Origin: Streptococcus mitis
Lineage (GTDB): Bacteria > Bacillota > Bacilli > Lactobacillales > Streptococcaceae
Length of the DNA stretch: 64,000 nucleotides
Direction of reading: 5' to 3'
NCBI RefSeq assembly: GCF_002860865.1
Contig: NZ_PKIE01000001.1
Coordinates: 496,001 to 560,000, forward strand
Below the pieces are notes generated by a model. The model was not told where the DNA came from, did no database searches, and saw only the letters and a program-made list of their open reading frames with translations. The position numbers and the translations under genes were made by a program. Positions 8,222 to 20,583 of this stretch are shown here, piece by piece; position 1 is the stretch's first letter, and every line of letters starts with the position of its first letter.

Positions 8222-10123
8222 ATGATTATTTTACAAGCTAATAAAATTGAACGTTCATTTGCAGGAGAGGTTCTTTTTGATAATATCAACCTGCAGGTTG
8301 ATGAACGTGATAGGATTGCCCTTGTTGGGAAAAATGGAGCAGGTAAGTCTACTCTTTTGAAGATTTTGGTTGGAGAAGAGGAGCCAACTAGCGGAGAAAT
8401 CAATAAGAAAAAAGATATTTCTCTGTCTTACCTAGCCCAAGATAGCCGTTTTGAATCTGAAAATACCATCTACGATGAGATGCTTCATGTATTTGATGAC
8501 TTACGTCGGATGGAGAAACAACTTCGTCAGATGGAGCTGGAGATGGGTGAAAAGTCTGGTGAAGATTTAGAGAAACTGATGTCAGATTACGATCGCTTAT
8601 CAGAGAATTTTCGCCAAGCAGGTGGCTTTACCTATGAAGCTGATATACGAGCGATTTTAAATGGATTCAAGTTTGACGAATCTATGTGGCAGATGAAAAT
8701 TGCCGAGCTTTCGGGTGGTCAAAATACTCGTCTGGCTCTGGCCAAAATGCTTCTTGAAAAGCCAAATCTCTTGGTCTTGGACGAGCCAACCAACCACTTG
8801 GATATCGAAACTATTGCCTGGCTAGAGAATTACTTGGTAAACTATAGCGGTGCCCTCATTATTGTAAGCCACGACCGTTATTTCTTGGATAAGGTTGCAA
8901 CAATTACGCTGGATTTGACCAAGCATTCCTTGGATCGCTATGTGGGCAACTACTCTCGTTTTGTCGAATTGAAGGAGCAAAAACTTCTAACTGAAGCCAA
9001 AAATTATGAAAAGCAACAGAAGGAAATTGCTGCTCTGGAAGATTTTGTTAATCGTAATCTAGTCCGAGCCTCAACGACCAAACGTGCGCAATCTCGACGC
9101 AAACAACTGGAAAAAATGGAGCGTTTGGACAAACCTGAAGCTGGCAAGAAATCAGCCAACATGACCTTCCAGTCTGAGAAAACGTCGGGCAATATTGTCT
9201 TGACTGTTGAAAATGCGGCTATTGGCTATGATGGGGAAATATTGTCAGAGCCTATCAACCTAGACCTCCGTAAAATGAATGCTGTTGCCATCGTTGGTCC
9301 AAATGGAATCGGTAAGTCAACCTTTATCAAGTCTATTGTGGACCAGATTCCTTTTATCAAAGGTGAAAAGCGCTTTGGTGCCAATGTTGAGGTGGGTTAC
9401 TATGACCAAACCCAAAGTAAGCTGACACCAAGTAATACTGTATTAGATGAGCTCTGGAATGATTTTAAACTGACACCAGAAGTTGAAATCCGTAACCGTC
9501 TAGGTGCCTTCCTTTTCTCTGGTGATGATGTTAAAAAATCAGTCGGCATGCTGTCAGGTGGCGAGAAAGCTCGTTTGCTTTTGGCTAAATTGTCTATGGA
9601 AAACAATAACTTCTTGATTCTGGATGAGCCGACCAACCACTTGGATATTGATAGCAAGGAAGTGCTAGAAAATGCCTTGATTGACTTTGATGGAACTCTT
9701 CTATTCGTCAGCCACGACCGTTACTTTATCAATCGTGTGGCAACTCATGTACTGGAATTGTCAGAGAATGGCTCGACTCTTTACCTGGGAGATTACGACT
9801 ACTATGTTGATAAAAAGGCTGAAATGGAAATTAATCAGATGGAGGAAGCTTCAACTAGCAATCAAGTAAAAGAAGCAAGCCCAGTCAATGATTATCAAGC
9901 TCAGAAAGAAAGTCAAAAAGAAGTTCGTAAGCTCATGCGACAAATCGAAAATCTAGAAGCTGAAATCGAAGAGTTAGAAAGTCAAAGCCAAGATATTTCT
10001 GAACAAATGTTGGAAACAAACGATGCCGACAAACTGATGGAATTACAGGCTGAGCTGGACAAAATCAGTCATCGTCAGGAAGAAGCTATGCTTGAGTGGG
10101 AAGAATTATCAGAGCAGGTGTAA
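8222..10123 (+). CDS. ABC-F family ribosome-associated ATPase
   Basis: Soluble protein of 633 residues with two ABC domains and no membrane segments, the layout of ABC-F translation factors (EttA/YdiF/Uup type). First nucleotide site: Walker A GKNGAGKST (36-44), signature LSGGQ (163-167), Walker B LLVLDEPTNHLD. A charged linker of about 75 residues follows. The second site has GPNGIGKST, LSGGE and LILDEPTNHLD. The tail (about 545-633) is Glu/Lys-rich and predicted coiled coil. I cannot say whether it is a housekeeping factor or antibiotic-protecting type; housekeeping is likelier. Start 8222 (MIILQANKIE) fits the family; the in-frame ATG at 8162 lies upstream of the promoter. Confidence 0.92.
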   Translation: MIILQANKIERSFAGEVLFDNINLQVDERDRIALVGKNGAGKSTLLKILVGEEEPTSGEINKKKDISLSYLAQDSRFESENTIYDEMLHVFDDLRRMEKQLRQMELEMGEKSGEDLEKLMSDYDRLSENFRQAGGFTYEADIRAILNGFKFDESMWQMKIAELSGGQNTRLALAKMLLEKPNLLVLDEPTNHLDIETIAWLENYLVNYSGALIIVSHDRYFLDKVATITLDLTKHSLDRYVGNYSRFVELKEQKLLTEAKNYEKQQKEIAALEDFVNRNLVRASTTKRAQSRRKQLEKMERLDKPEAGKKSANMTFQSEKTSGNIVLTVENAAIGYDGEILSEPINLDLRKMNAVAIVGPNGIGKSTFIKSIVDQIPFIKGEKRFGANVEVGYYDQTQSKLTPSNTVLDELWNDFKLTPEVEIRNRLGAFLFSGDDVKKSVGMLSGGEKARLLLAKLSMENNNFLILDEPTNHLDIDSKEVLENALIDFDGTLLFVSHDRYFINRVATHVLELSENGSTLYLGDYDYYVDKKAEMEINQMEEASTSNQVKEASPVNDYQAQKESQKEVRKLMRQIENLEAEIEELESQSQDISEQMLETNDADKLMELQAELDKISHRQEEAMLEWEELSEQV

Positions 10124-10125
10124 AG

Positions 10126-10989
10126 ATGGAACATCTTGGAAAGGTATTTCGTGAATTTCGGACAAGTGGAAATTATTCTTTAAAGGAGGCGGCAGGGGAG
10201 TCCTGTTCAACTTCTCAGTTATCTCGCTTTGAGCTTGGGGAGTCTGACCTAGCAGTCTCACGTTTCTTTGAGATTTTGGATAACATTCATGTAACAATCG
10301 AAAATTTCATGGATAAGGCTAGGGATTTCCATAATCATGAACATGTTGCCATGATGGGACAAATTGTACCCCTTTACTACTCAAATGATATTGCAGGTTT
10401 TCAAAAGCTTCAAAGTGAACAACTTGAAAAGGCTAAGAGTTCGACAAATCCACTCTATTTTGAGCTGAACTGGATTTTGTTGCAAGGTCTGATTTGTCAA
10501 AGAGATTCGAGTTATCATATGGAGCAGGATGATTTAGATAAGGTAGCAGATTATCTCTTCAAAACAGAAGAATGGACCATGTATGAGTTGATTCTTTTCG
10601 GTAACCTCTATAGTTTCTACGATGTAGACTATGTCACTCGGATTGGTAGAGAAGTCATGGAGAGGGAGGAATTTTATCAAGAGATTGGTCGCCATAAGAG
10701 ATTAGTGTTGATTTTGGCCCTCAATTGTTACCAGCACTGTTTAGAGCATCTTTCTTTTGACAATGCAAGCTATTTTGAGACTTATACAGAGAAGATTATT
10801 GGTAAAAATATTAGTCTGTATGAACGGAATATTTTACATTACCTAAAAGGCTTTGCCTTATATCAAAAAGGACAGTGTAAAGAAGGCTGTAAGCAGATGC
10901 AAGAGGCCATGCATATTTTTGATGTGCTAGGTCTTCCAGAGCAAGTAGCCTACTATCAGGAACACTATGAAAAATTTGTCAAAGATTAA
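10126..10989 (+). CDS. Rgg/MutR-family transcriptional regulator
   Basis: 287 residues, the standard Rgg length. An N-terminal XRE-type HTH (about 5-62; SLKEAAGESCSTSQLSRFELGE contains the recognition helix) is followed by a helical repeat domain that in this family binds short peptide pheromones. No pheromone-like SHP ORF is evident next to it. It starts two bases after the ABC-F stop (TAAAG ATG) and may be partly co-transcribed with it. The adjacent MFS gene is the obvious regulatory target. The in-frame start at 10096 lies inside the ABC-F gene and was not used. Confidence 0.88.
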   Translation: MEHLGKVFREFRTSGNYSLKEAAGESCSTSQLSRFELGESDLAVSRFFEILDNIHVTIENFMDKARDFHNHEHVAMMGQIVPLYYSNDIAGFQKLQSEQLEKAKSSTNPLYFELNWILLQGLICQRDSSYHMEQDDLDKVADYLFKTEEWTMYELILFGNLYSFYDVDYVTRIGREVMEREEFYQEIGRHKRLVLILALNCYQHCLEHLSFDNASYFETYTEKIIGKNISLYERNILHYLKGFALYQKGQCKEGCKQMQEAMHIFDVLGLPEQVAYYQEHYEKFVKD

Positions 10990-11068
10990 TTTTCCCAAAT
11001 AAGGGAAAAAATAAAAAGCTCCTTTCAGTTTTGATACAATAGTTTCAAAATTTGAAAGGAGTTTTTAT
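10990..11068 (+). promoter_or_regulatory. rgg terminator with nested MFS promoter
   Basis: A small dyad (TTTTCCC..GGGAAAA, about 10990-11008) is followed by a 14-bp stem (11014-11027 with 11053-11066, one G-U pair) ending in T5, which looks like a terminator for rgg. The right arm contains the SD (GAAAGGAG) of the MFS gene. An extended -10, TGATACAAT (11032-11040), sits in the 25-nt loop with an expected start near 11047. Confidence 0.6.
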
Positions 11069-12247
11069 ATGAATCGCTATGCAGTACAGTTGATTAGTCG
11101 CGGAGCTGTTAACAAGATAGGAAATATGCTCTATGATTATGGAAATAGTGTCTGGTTGGCTTCCATGGGGACTATCGGACAGACAGTTTTAGGAATGTAT
11201 CAGATTTCTGAACTCGTCACATCTATTCTCGTAAATCCCTTTGGCGGAGTCGTTTCAGACCGTTTTTCTCGTCGTAGGATTTTAATGGCGACGGATCTTG
11301 TTTGTGGGATTCTTTGTCTGGCTATTTCTTTTATAAGGAATGACAGCTGGATGATTGGGGCTTTGATTGTTGCCAACATTGTTCAGGCTATTGCTTTTGC
11401 CTTTTCTAGACCTGCAAATAAGGCCATTATCACAGAATTGGTAGAGAAGGATGAACTGGTCCTCTACAATTCTCGTTTGGAGTTGGTCTTGCAGGTTGTC
11501 AGTGTGAGTTCCCCTGTACTCTCTTTTCTGGTTTTACAATTTGCAAGTCTTCGCATTACCCTGGTATTAGATGCCCTTAGTTTTTTTCTCGCTTTTGGCT
11601 TGGTAGCCTTGCTTCCAAAGAAAGAAGAGAAGACTATGGGTGAGAAGAAACTAACATTCAAAGTTATTTTTTCTGATATCAAGGAGGGGGTTCACTATAT
11701 TGTGAAGCAAAAGGAAATCTTCTTTTTGTTAGTCATGGCTTCAAGTGTCAATTTTTTCTTCGCAGCCTTTAATTACCTCCTCCCCTTTTCAAATCAGCTC
11801 TATGGAGTTCAAGGTGCTTATGCTACTATTTTAACAATGGGTGCTATTGGGTCTATTGTTGGGGCGCTGCTAGCTAGTAAGATTAAAGCCAGTATGGAAA
11901 TGCTTCTGTTTTTGTTGGCTCTGACTGGACTTGGGGTGATGATAATGGGATTTACCCTCCCCTCCTATCTTACTTTTTCAGGTAATTTCGTTTGTGAACT
12001 CTTTATGACGATGTTCAATATTCACTTTTTTACTCAAGTACAAACCAAGGTTGAAGGTGAATATCTGGGAAGAGTTCTCAGTTCGATTTATACCTTAGCT
12101 ATACTATTTATGCCTATTGCAACAGGTTTAATGACCTGGCTTCCAAGTGTTCATCTTTATTCTTTCTTGATTATTGGACTTGGAGTTGTAGCCTTATCTT
12201 TCTTAGCTCTCGGATATGTTCGAACTCATTTTGAAAAAGAGACATGA
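11069..12247 (+). CDS. MFS transporter (drug-efflux type)
   Basis: 392 residues with about 12 hydrophobic segments. The MFS motif A equivalent is visible in the loop after the second helix (GGVVSDRFSRRRILMATD, about 60-77). Nothing identifies the substrate; the family is usually annotated as macrolide/drug exporter-like or permease of unknown cargo. The ATG at 11069 follows AAAGGAGTTTTTAT. The neighbouring Rgg gene suggests regulated expression. The downstream hairpin ends the unit. Confidence 0.85.
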   Translation: MNRYAVQLISRGAVNKIGNMLYDYGNSVWLASMGTIGQTVLGMYQISELVTSILVNPFGGVVSDRFSRRRILMATDLVCGILCLAISFIRNDSWMIGALIVANIVQAIAFAFSRPANKAIITELVEKDELVLYNSRLELVLQVVSVSSPVLSFLVLQFASLRITLVLDALSFFLAFGLVALLPKKEEKTMGEKKLTFKVIFSDIKEGVHYIVKQKEIFFLLVMASSVNFFFAAFNYLLPFSNQLYGVQGAYATILTMGAIGSIVGALLASKIKASMEMLLFLLALTGLGVMIMGFTLPSYLTFSGNFVCELFMTMFNIHFFTQVQTKVEGEYLGRVLSSIYTLAILFMPIATGLMTWLPSVHLYSFLIIGLGVVALSFLALGYVRTHFEKET

Positions 12248-12292
12248 GTCTGTTTGAGTTTTAAAAATAATTCCAATCTAAGTATTTTTTCC

Positions 12293-12320
12293 GCCCTTCT
12301 CGTTTGTGAGGAGGGCTTAG
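12293..12320 (+). terminator. Terminator of the MFS gene
   Basis: GCCCTTCTC (12293-12301) pairs with GAGGAGGGC (12308-12316), followed by TTAGTTT. It sits immediately upstream of the ligA promoter. Confidence 0.75.
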
Positions 12321-12324
12321 TTTA

Positions 12325-14298
<1,974 letters not shown>

Positions 14299-14410
14299 TG
14301 ATAGTTTAAAACCAGAGTTTAGACAGTATAACTAGTTTGTTAATCGGGACAAAATTAGTCAAAAATTTATTAGTAAAACAGAAACAAATAAAAAAAAGGA
14401 AAAATAAAAA

Positions 14411-16690
14411 ATGTATAACTACCCTATGCGCATTCATTACCACCGCAAGAATGGAGAATATGACACTTGCTCTTTTGTAAAAAGTCAGGACCAGCGAATT
14501 GATTTGCTAACCTACAAAGAAGATTATTTTGGTGCTTTATTTAGTTTCGAACACCCAAGCGTTCATCCCTTAGAAAGCTTGAATTTTGTGGTTCATACCG
14601 GCCAAATCAGTAAAGAGTATGCTATCCGTTTTAATCACTATCCCCTCTTAACAGAGGTCTGGATTTTGGAAGGGGATGATAGAATTTATTATTCTGAAAA
14701 TCCTGCTATTGCCAGTCCTTTCTATAAAAATCAAAATCCTTTTGCCTTTGACAAGGCTATCAATAGTGCTAGTTTCGACCACCACTGGGGCTACCAAGGT
14801 GTATTGGGTTGCCGTGTAGAGGATAATCAGGCACATTTCGTCCTCTGGGCTCCGACAGCGACAGAAGTGCAGGTAGTTGTTTATGAATCAGCTACTAATG
14901 ATGCACCTGTTTGGAAGACTTTTGATATGGAGAGAGGCAATAGCTACTCTTATAACCATAAGGACAATACTATTGGTGTCTGGAGTTTGGATGTTGAGGA
15001 AGATTTGACTGGTAAGGCTTATCAGTATCAAGTCCAATTCCCTCACCACCAAACAGTGACACGCGATCCCTATACCATTGCTACCAGTCCTGATGGCAAA
15101 CGTTCTGCTATTCTAAGCCATGCAGAAAAACAAGTCGAAAACTTCGAGGTTAAGCATGGTTCTGAGGCTACTTGGCGCTTGGCAAACCCATGTAAGGCAG
15201 TTATCTGTGAAATGCACATTCGTGATTTGACCAAATCACCGACCTCAGGTGTGGATGAACATCTTAGAGGAACTTTCTTAGGTGCTGCTCAGACTGGAAC
15301 AGTTAACCAGTACGGCCAGTCAACTGCTTTTGATTACATCAAGAAGATCGGCTACAATTATGTTCAGTTGCAACCAATTGCAGACCGTCATAAAGAATAT
15401 GATGAGGATGGGAATGTAACCTACAACTGGGGTTATGACCCACAAAACTATAACGCGCCAGAAACGAGCCTTTCAACTAATCCAGATGATCCAGCTCAGG
15501 TTATTCGTGATTTGAAGACCATGGTTCAAGCTTACCACGATGCGGGAATTGGTGTCATTATGGATGTGGTCTATAACCATACCTTCTCAGTTGTTGATGC
15601 ACCTTTCCAAACAACTGTCCCTGATTACTATTATCGTATGAATCCAGACGGTACCTTCCAGAATGGAACAGGCGTTGGAAATGAAACAGCCAGTGAACAC
15701 GAAATGTTCCGCAAGTATATGATTGATTCCCTTCTATACTGGGTGCAGGAATACAATATTGACGGCTTCCGTTTTGACTTAATGGGGATTCATGATGTCA
15801 AGACCATGCAGATGATTCGTCAAAGCTTAGATGAAATCGACCCTAACATTATCCTCTATGGAGAAGGTTGGGATATGGGAACAGGTCTTGCCCCTTATGA
15901 CAAGGCTAAGAAAGACAACGCCTACGAAATGCCAAATATTGGTTTCTTTAATGACAATCAGCGTGATGCTGTTAAAGGTGGAGAAGTTTACGGTGCAATT
16001 AAATCAGGTTTTGTCAGCGGTGCTGCGACAGAGCCAATTCTTGCCAAAGCAATCCTAGGCAGTCGTGAATTAGGAACCTATACACATCCAAATCAAGTAC
16101 TTAACTATGTGGAAGCCCATGACAATTACAATCTTCATGATTTATTGGCAACTCTTCATCCAGACCAAAGTTCAGAACAAATCATGCGCAAGGTTGAGAC
16201 AGCAACAGCTATGAACCTACTCATGCAAGGGATGGCCTTTATGGAAATCGGTCAAGAATTTGGTCGTACCAAACTAGTTGTGACTGGTGAAAATGGTGAG
16301 TTGACCCATGATGATAGAGAGCGTGCTATGAATAGCTATAACGCTCCTGACAGTGTGAACCAAGTGAACTGGGATTTGATTAATGAGCGTCAAGATAGTA
16401 TTGAGTTTATCCGTCAGATGATTCGATTGAAGACAGGAACCGGTGCCTTTTCTTACCCTACTTATGATGAAATTTACCATCATGTTTTTGTTCATTCAGC
16501 AAATGAACATAGTGGTTTGATTGTCTATGAGATTCAAGGGGAAGACCATTTACTGGTTGTATTTAATGCTAAAGGGCAAGACTTCCAGTTTGAAAATGCT
16601 GGAAATCTAGAACTATTGGTGACCAATAGCCATTTAAGTGATAAAGATATGGTTGGTGGCGTCAGTGCCAGCGTCTTTAAAGTCTTGTAG
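14411..16690 (+). CDS. pulA: Type I pullulanase, intracellular
   Basis: 759-residue GH13 debranching enzyme that cuts alpha-1,6 branch points in pullulan, limit dextrin or glycogen. No signal peptide or LPXTG anchor, so it is cytoplasmic, unlike the surface pullulanase SpuA of streptococci. An N-terminal beta domain and CBM48-like domain (about 120-215, GVLGCRVEDNQAHFVLWAPTA) precede the barrel. The type I signature YNWGYDP starts at residue 338. The nucleophile is Asp456 (GFRFDLMG) and the acid is Glu485 (YGEGWDMG). Position before gapN and glgBCDA suggests a role in glycogen breakdown. The SD is weak (AAAAAGGAAAAATAAAAA). Confidence 0.95.
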   Translation: MYNYPMRIHYHRKNGEYDTCSFVKSQDQRIDLLTYKEDYFGALFSFEHPSVHPLESLNFVVHTGQISKEYAIRFNHYPLLTEVWILEGDDRIYYSENPAIASPFYKNQNPFAFDKAINSASFDHHWGYQGVLGCRVEDNQAHFVLWAPTATEVQVVVYESATNDAPVWKTFDMERGNSYSYNHKDNTIGVWSLDVEEDLTGKAYQYQVQFPHHQTVTRDPYTIATSPDGKRSAILSHAEKQVENFEVKHGSEATWRLANPCKAVICEMHIRDLTKSPTSGVDEHLRGTFLGAAQTGTVNQYGQSTAFDYIKKIGYNYVQLQPIADRHKEYDEDGNVTYNWGYDPQNYNAPETSLSTNPDDPAQVIRDLKTMVQAYHDAGIGVIMDVVYNHTFSVVDAPFQTTVPDYYYRMNPDGTFQNGTGVGNETASEHEMFRKYMIDSLLYWVQEYNIDGFRFDLMGIHDVKTMQMIRQSLDEIDPNIILYGEGWDMGTGLAPYDKAKKDNAYEMPNIGFFNDNQRDAVKGGEVYGAIKSGFVSGAATEPILAKAILGSRELGTYTHPNQVLNYVEAHDNYNLHDLLATLHPDQSSEQIMRKVETATAMNLLMQGMAFMEIGQEFGRTKLVVTGENGELTHDDRERAMNSYNAPDSVNQVNWDLINERQDSIEFIRQMIRLKTGTGAFSYPTYDEIYHHVFVHSANEHSGLIVYEIQGEDHLLVVFNAKGQDFQFENAGNLELLVTNSHLSDKDMVGGVSASVFKVL

Positions 16691-16782
16691 AAAAAATCAA
16701 AAGTTTTCAATTGTGTCGTATAATTTCTAGGATATCTTCTTGCTAAAAATTATAAAACTCAATGAAGAATAACATAGCATGA

Positions 16783-16816
16783 AAAAGGTTTAGTTCATCT
16801 AAGCCTTTTCTTCTTG
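16783..16816 (+). terminator. Terminator of pulA
   Basis: AAAAGGTTTAG (16783-16793) pairs with CTAAGCCTTTT (16799-16809), T-rich tail. Confidence 0.7.
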
Positions 16817-16897
16817 TACTGACTGCTTAACAAAAGAGTTCAAATAGTTTGAAAAGTCAAGCTTGTGAAAATAATCTCAAAAATATTGCAAAAAGGG

Positions 16898-16925
16898 TTG
16901 TAATTTTCTGAAAATTTGGTAAAAT
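16898..16925 (+). promoter_or_regulatory. Promoter of gapN
   Basis: TTGTAA (16898-16903), a 16-bp spacer, TAAAAT (16920-16925) preceded by TGG as an extended -10. An AGGAGG SD follows. Confidence 0.7.
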
Positions 16926-16955
16926 ATATCTAATCATTTTCAGGAGGACGAGAAT

Positions 16956-18380
16956 TTGACAAGATATAAGAATTTAGTAAATGGAGAATGGAAATCATCT
17001 GAAAAAGAAATTACGATTTATTCACCAATCAATCAAGAAGAATTAGGGACAGTACCAGCTATGAGCCAAGCGGAAGTAGATGAGGCTATGCAAGCTGCGC
17101 GTGCAGCATTGCCAGCATGGCGAGCTTTATCAGCAGTTGAACGTGCGGCTTATTTGCATAAAACAGCAGCTATTTTAGAACGCGATAAGGAAGAAATTGG
17201 TACTATCCTTGCCAAAGAAGTAGCAAAAGGGATTAAAGCAGCCATTGGAGAAGTAGTGCGTACAGCAGACTTGATTCGTTATGCTGCTGAGGAAGGTCTC
17301 CGTATCACTGGACAAGCAATGGAAGGTGGTGGTTTTGAGGCAGCAAGTAAAAACAAACTGGCTGTTGTCCGTCGTGAGCCGGTTGGAGTCGTGCTAGCTA
17401 TTGCTCCCTTTAACTATCCAGTTAATCTTTCTGGTTCTAAGATTGCTCCGGCCTTGATTGCAGGGAATGTTGTTATGTTTAAGCCACCAACACAAGGTTC
17501 CATTTCTGGTCTCTTGTTGGCTAAAGCCTTTGAAGAAGCAGGGATTCCAGCAGGTGTTTTCAATACCATTACGGGTCGTGGTTCAGAAATTGGGGATTAT
17601 ATCATTGAGCACAAAGAAGTCAACTTCATCAACTTTACAGGTTCAACTCCAATCGGAGAACGTATTGGTCGTTTAGCTGGTATGCGTCCTATCATGCTGG
17701 AGCTTGGTGGGAAAGATGCAGCTCTTGTACTAGAAGATGCAGATTTGGAACATGCTGCCAAGCAAATTGTTGCGGGTGCCTTTAGCTACTCAGGCCAACG
17801 TTGCACGGCAATTAAACGGGTCATTGTTCTCGAAAGTGTTGCAGATACATTAGTTACTTTGCTTCAAGCAGAGGTTGCTAAATTAACAGTTGGTGACCCA
17901 TTTGACAATGCTGATATTACACCTGTTATTGACAATGCTTCAGCCGACTTTATTTGGGACTTGATTGAGGATGCACAAGAAAAAGGGGCTCAGGCTCTTA
18001 CACCAATCAAACGTGAGGGCAATCTTCTCTGGCCAGTGCTTTTTGACCAAGTTACAAAAGATATGAAAGTAGCATGGGAAGAGCCATTTGGCCCTGTTTT
18101 ACCAATTATTCGTGTGGCTAATGTAGAAGAAGCAATTGCCTTTGCCAACGAATCTGAATTCGGCCTTCAATCCTCAGTCTTTACAAATGATTTCAAAAAG
18201 GCTTTTGAAATTGCTGAAAAACTTGAAGTGGGTACAGTTCATATTAATAATAAAACCCAACGTGGTCCAGATAATTTCCCATTCCTTGGTGTCAAAGGTT
18301 CTGGAGCTGGAGTGCAAGGAATTAAATATAGCATTGAAGCGATGACAAATGTCAAATCCATTGTTTTTGATGTGAAATAA
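16956..18380 (+). CDS. gapN: Non-phosphorylating NADP-dependent glyceraldehyde-3-phosphate dehydrogenase
   Basis: 474-residue aldehyde dehydrogenase-superfamily enzyme that oxidises glyceraldehyde-3-phosphate directly to 3-phosphoglycerate, producing NADPH without ATP. This is the main NADPH source in streptococci that lack the oxidative pentose route. The catalytic Cys is residue 283 (GQRCTAIKR), the general-base Glu is in LELGGKD, and the cofactor region reads PFNYPVNL...KPPTQG. The start codon is TTG at 16956, eight bases after a perfect AGGAGG; no ATG alternative keeps the N-terminus. Monocistronic between pulA and glgB. Confidence 0.95.
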   Translation: MTRYKNLVNGEWKSSEKEITIYSPINQEELGTVPAMSQAEVDEAMQAARAALPAWRALSAVERAAYLHKTAAILERDKEEIGTILAKEVAKGIKAAIGEVVRTADLIRYAAEEGLRITGQAMEGGGFEAASKNKLAVVRREPVGVVLAIAPFNYPVNLSGSKIAPALIAGNVVMFKPPTQGSISGLLLAKAFEEAGIPAGVFNTITGRGSEIGDYIIEHKEVNFINFTGSTPIGERIGRLAGMRPIMLELGGKDAALVLEDADLEHAAKQIVAGAFSYSGQRCTAIKRVIVLESVADTLVTLLQAEVAKLTVGDPFDNADITPVIDNASADFIWDLIEDAQEKGAQALTPIKREGNLLWPVLFDQVTKDMKVAWEEPFGPVLPIIRVANVEEAIAFANESEFGLQSSVFTNDFKKAFEIAEKLEVGTVHINNKTQRGPDNFPFLGVKGSGAGVQGIKYSIEAMTNVKSIVFDVK

Positions 18381-18421
18381 AAAATAAAATCAGGAAATTG
18401 TTTTCCTGATTTTATTTTTTA
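18381..18421. terminator. Terminator of gapN
   Basis: A 17-bp stem (18381-18397 with 18402-18418) with flanking A and T tracts, so it can work in both directions. The following 230 bases up to the glgB promoter show no further gene. Confidence 0.85.
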
Positions 18422-18587
18422 CTTTAAAACAACAATTTTATTAGTAAAATGACGAACTTTATGATAGTATTGTAAAAAAACAATTCGTTTTCATAATCTG
18501 TTTGAAAATTTCTTGATTTACAAGTGAACACATCAGTGAATTTGTTGAAGACTTTCAAAAGATTTTTTTGCAAATTCCGTAATTTAC

Positions 18588-18638
18588 TTGAATCTTCCCT
18601 AAAAAGGTAGTATAATAAATCTATAGAAAACGCTTACA
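18588..18638 (+). promoter_or_regulatory. glg operon promoter with cre-like CcpA site
   Basis: TTGAAT (18588-18593), a 17-bp spacer, TATAAT (18611-18616). Just downstream, TAGAAAACGCTTACA (18624-18638) is a near-consensus catabolite-responsive element, placed where CcpA would block elongation or initiation. Regulation by sugar supply is therefore inferred. Confidence 0.7.
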
Positions 18639-18654
18639 GAAAAGAGGAGGTATT

Positions 18655-20583
18655 ATGGATAAAAGAGAAGCTTTGCGCACCTTTATGACAGGAGAAAATT
18701 TTCACCTTCAGCATTATCTAGGAGCACATAGGGAAGAACTAAATGGAGAATACGGTTATACATTTCGTGTGTGGGCTCCCAATGCTCAGACTGTCCACTT
18801 GGTGGGAGATTTCACGAATTGGGTAGAAAATCAAATTCCGATGGAACGAAATGAATTTGGAGTCTGGGAAGTCTTCACTACTCTTGCTCAAGAAGGCCAA
18901 ATTTATAAGTATCATATCACACGCGCAAATGGTCATCAGTTGATGAAGATTGATCCTTTGGCTGTACGGTATGAGGCACGTCCGAGTACTGGAGCTATTT
19001 TAACAGAGATTCCAGAAAAGAAATGGAAGGATGGGCTTTGGTTAGCTCGCAGAAAACGTTGGACTTTCTTTGAACGTCCTGTCAATATCTACGAAGTTCA
19101 TGCTGGATCGTGGAAGAGAAATCCAGATGGAAGTCCTTATAGTTTTGCACAATTGAAAGATGAACTCATTCCTTACCTAGTTGAGATGAACTATACTCAC
19201 ATTGAGTTTATGCCCTTGATGTCTCACCCTCTCGGTTTGAGTTGGGGTTACCAGCTTATGGGTTACTTCGCTTTAGAGCATGCCTATGGTCGCCCTGAAG
19301 AGTTTCAAGATTTTGTTGAGGAATGTCACTTAAACAATATTGGGGTTATTGTAGACTGGGTACCTGGTCATTTCACCATTAATGATGATGCCTTAGCTTA
19401 TTATGACGGGACACCGACTTTTGAGTACCAAGACCATAATAAGGCTCATAACTACGGTTGGGGCGCTCTCAATTTTGACCTTGGAAAGAATGAAGTCCAG
19501 TCCTTCTTGATTTCTAGTATTAAGTTTTGGATTGACTTTTACCATTTAGATGGTATTCGAGTGGATGCAGTTAGCAATATGCTCTATCTTGACTACGATG
19601 ATGCTCCATGGACACCTAATAAAGATGGTGGCAATCTCAACTATGAAGGATATTATTTCCTTCAACGCTTGAATGATGTCATTAAACTAGCACATCCAGA
19701 TGTGATGATGATCGCTGAAGAAAGTTCGTCAGCAACCAAGATTACGGGAATGAAAGAGCTTGGTGGTCTAGGATTTGACTACAAGTGGAATATGGGCTGG
19801 ATGAATGATATCCTCCGATTCTATGAAGAAGATCCGATTTATCGTAAATATGACTTTAACCTGGTGACTTTCAGCTTTATGTATGTTTTCAATGAAAACT
19901 ATCTCCTACCATTCTCGCACGATGAAGTGGTTCACGGTAAGAAGAGTATGATGCACAAGATGTGGGGAGATCGCTATAATCAATTCGCAGGCTTACGCAA
20001 TATCTACACTTACCAAATTTGTCACCCTGGTAAGAAATTGCTCTTCATGGGTAGTGAATACGGGCAATTTCTAGAATGGAAATCTGAAGAACAGTTGGAA
20101 TGGTCTAATCTAGAAGATCCAATGAATGCTAAGATGAAGTATTTCACTTCTCAGCTAAACCAGTTTTACAAAGACCACCGCTGTCTGTGGGAAATTGATA
20201 CCAGCTATGATGGGATTGAAATCATCGATGCGGATAATCGAGACCAGAGTGTTCTGTCCTTCATCCGTAAAGGTAAGAAGGACGACATGCTAGTCTGTGT
20301 CTTTAACATGGCACCTGTGGAACGAAAAGATTTTACAATCGGGCTTCCTGTCGCAGGGATTTACGAAGAAGTCTGGAATACTGAGTTAGAAGAGTGGGGA
20401 GGCGTTTGGAAAGAACATAATCAAACTGTTCAAACGCAAGAAGGACTATGGAAAGATTATGAGCAGACCCTGACCTTTACCCTACCAGCTATGGGAGCAA
20501 GTGTATGGAAAATCAAACGTCGCTTGAAACCTACTAAAACCGTCACAAATAAAAACCAAAAAGGAGTAGAAAATGAAGAATGA
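18655..20583 (+). CDS. glgB: 1,4-alpha-glucan branching enzyme
   Basis: 642-residue GH13 enzyme that makes alpha-1,6 branches in glycogen. An N-terminal CBM48 domain (about 15-110, [20 protein letters not shown]) precedes the barrel. The nucleophile is Asp304 (GIRVDAV), the acid Glu355 (MIAEESS), and the third conserved site is [12 protein letters not shown]. The C-terminal beta domain ends in a Lys-rich tail. The SD AGAGGAGGTATT precedes the ATG. First gene of glgBCDA; its last 11 bases overlap glgC. Confidence 0.96.
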   Translation: MDKREALRTFMTGENFHLQHYLGAHREELNGEYGYTFRVWAPNAQTVHLVGDFTNWVENQIPMERNEFGVWEVFTTLAQEGQIYKYHITRANGHQLMKIDPLAVRYEARPSTGAILTEIPEKKWKDGLWLARRKRWTFFERPVNIYEVHAGSWKRNPDGSPYSFAQLKDELIPYLVEMNYTHIEFMPLMSHPLGLSWGYQLMGYFALEHAYGRPEEFQDFVEECHLNNIGVIVDWVPGHFTINDDALAYYDGTPTFEYQDHNKAHNYGWGALNFDLGKNEVQSFLISSIKFWIDFYHLDGIRVDAVSNMLYLDYDDAPWTPNKDGGNLNYEGYYFLQRLNDVIKLAHPDVMMIAEESSSATKITGMKELGGLGFDYKWNMGWMNDILRFYEEDPIYRKYDFNLVTFSFMYVFNENYLLPFSHDEVVHGKKSMMHKMWGDRYNQFAGLRNIYTYQICHPGKKLLFMGSEYGQFLEWKSEEQLEWSNLEDPMNAKMKYFTSQLNQFYKDHRCLWEIDTSYDGIEIIDADNRDQSVLSFIRKGKKDDMLVCVFNMAPVERKDFTIGLPVAGIYEEVWNTELEEWGGVWKEHNQTVQTQEGLWKDYEQTLTFTLPAMGASVWKIKRRLKPTKTVTNKNQKGVENEE

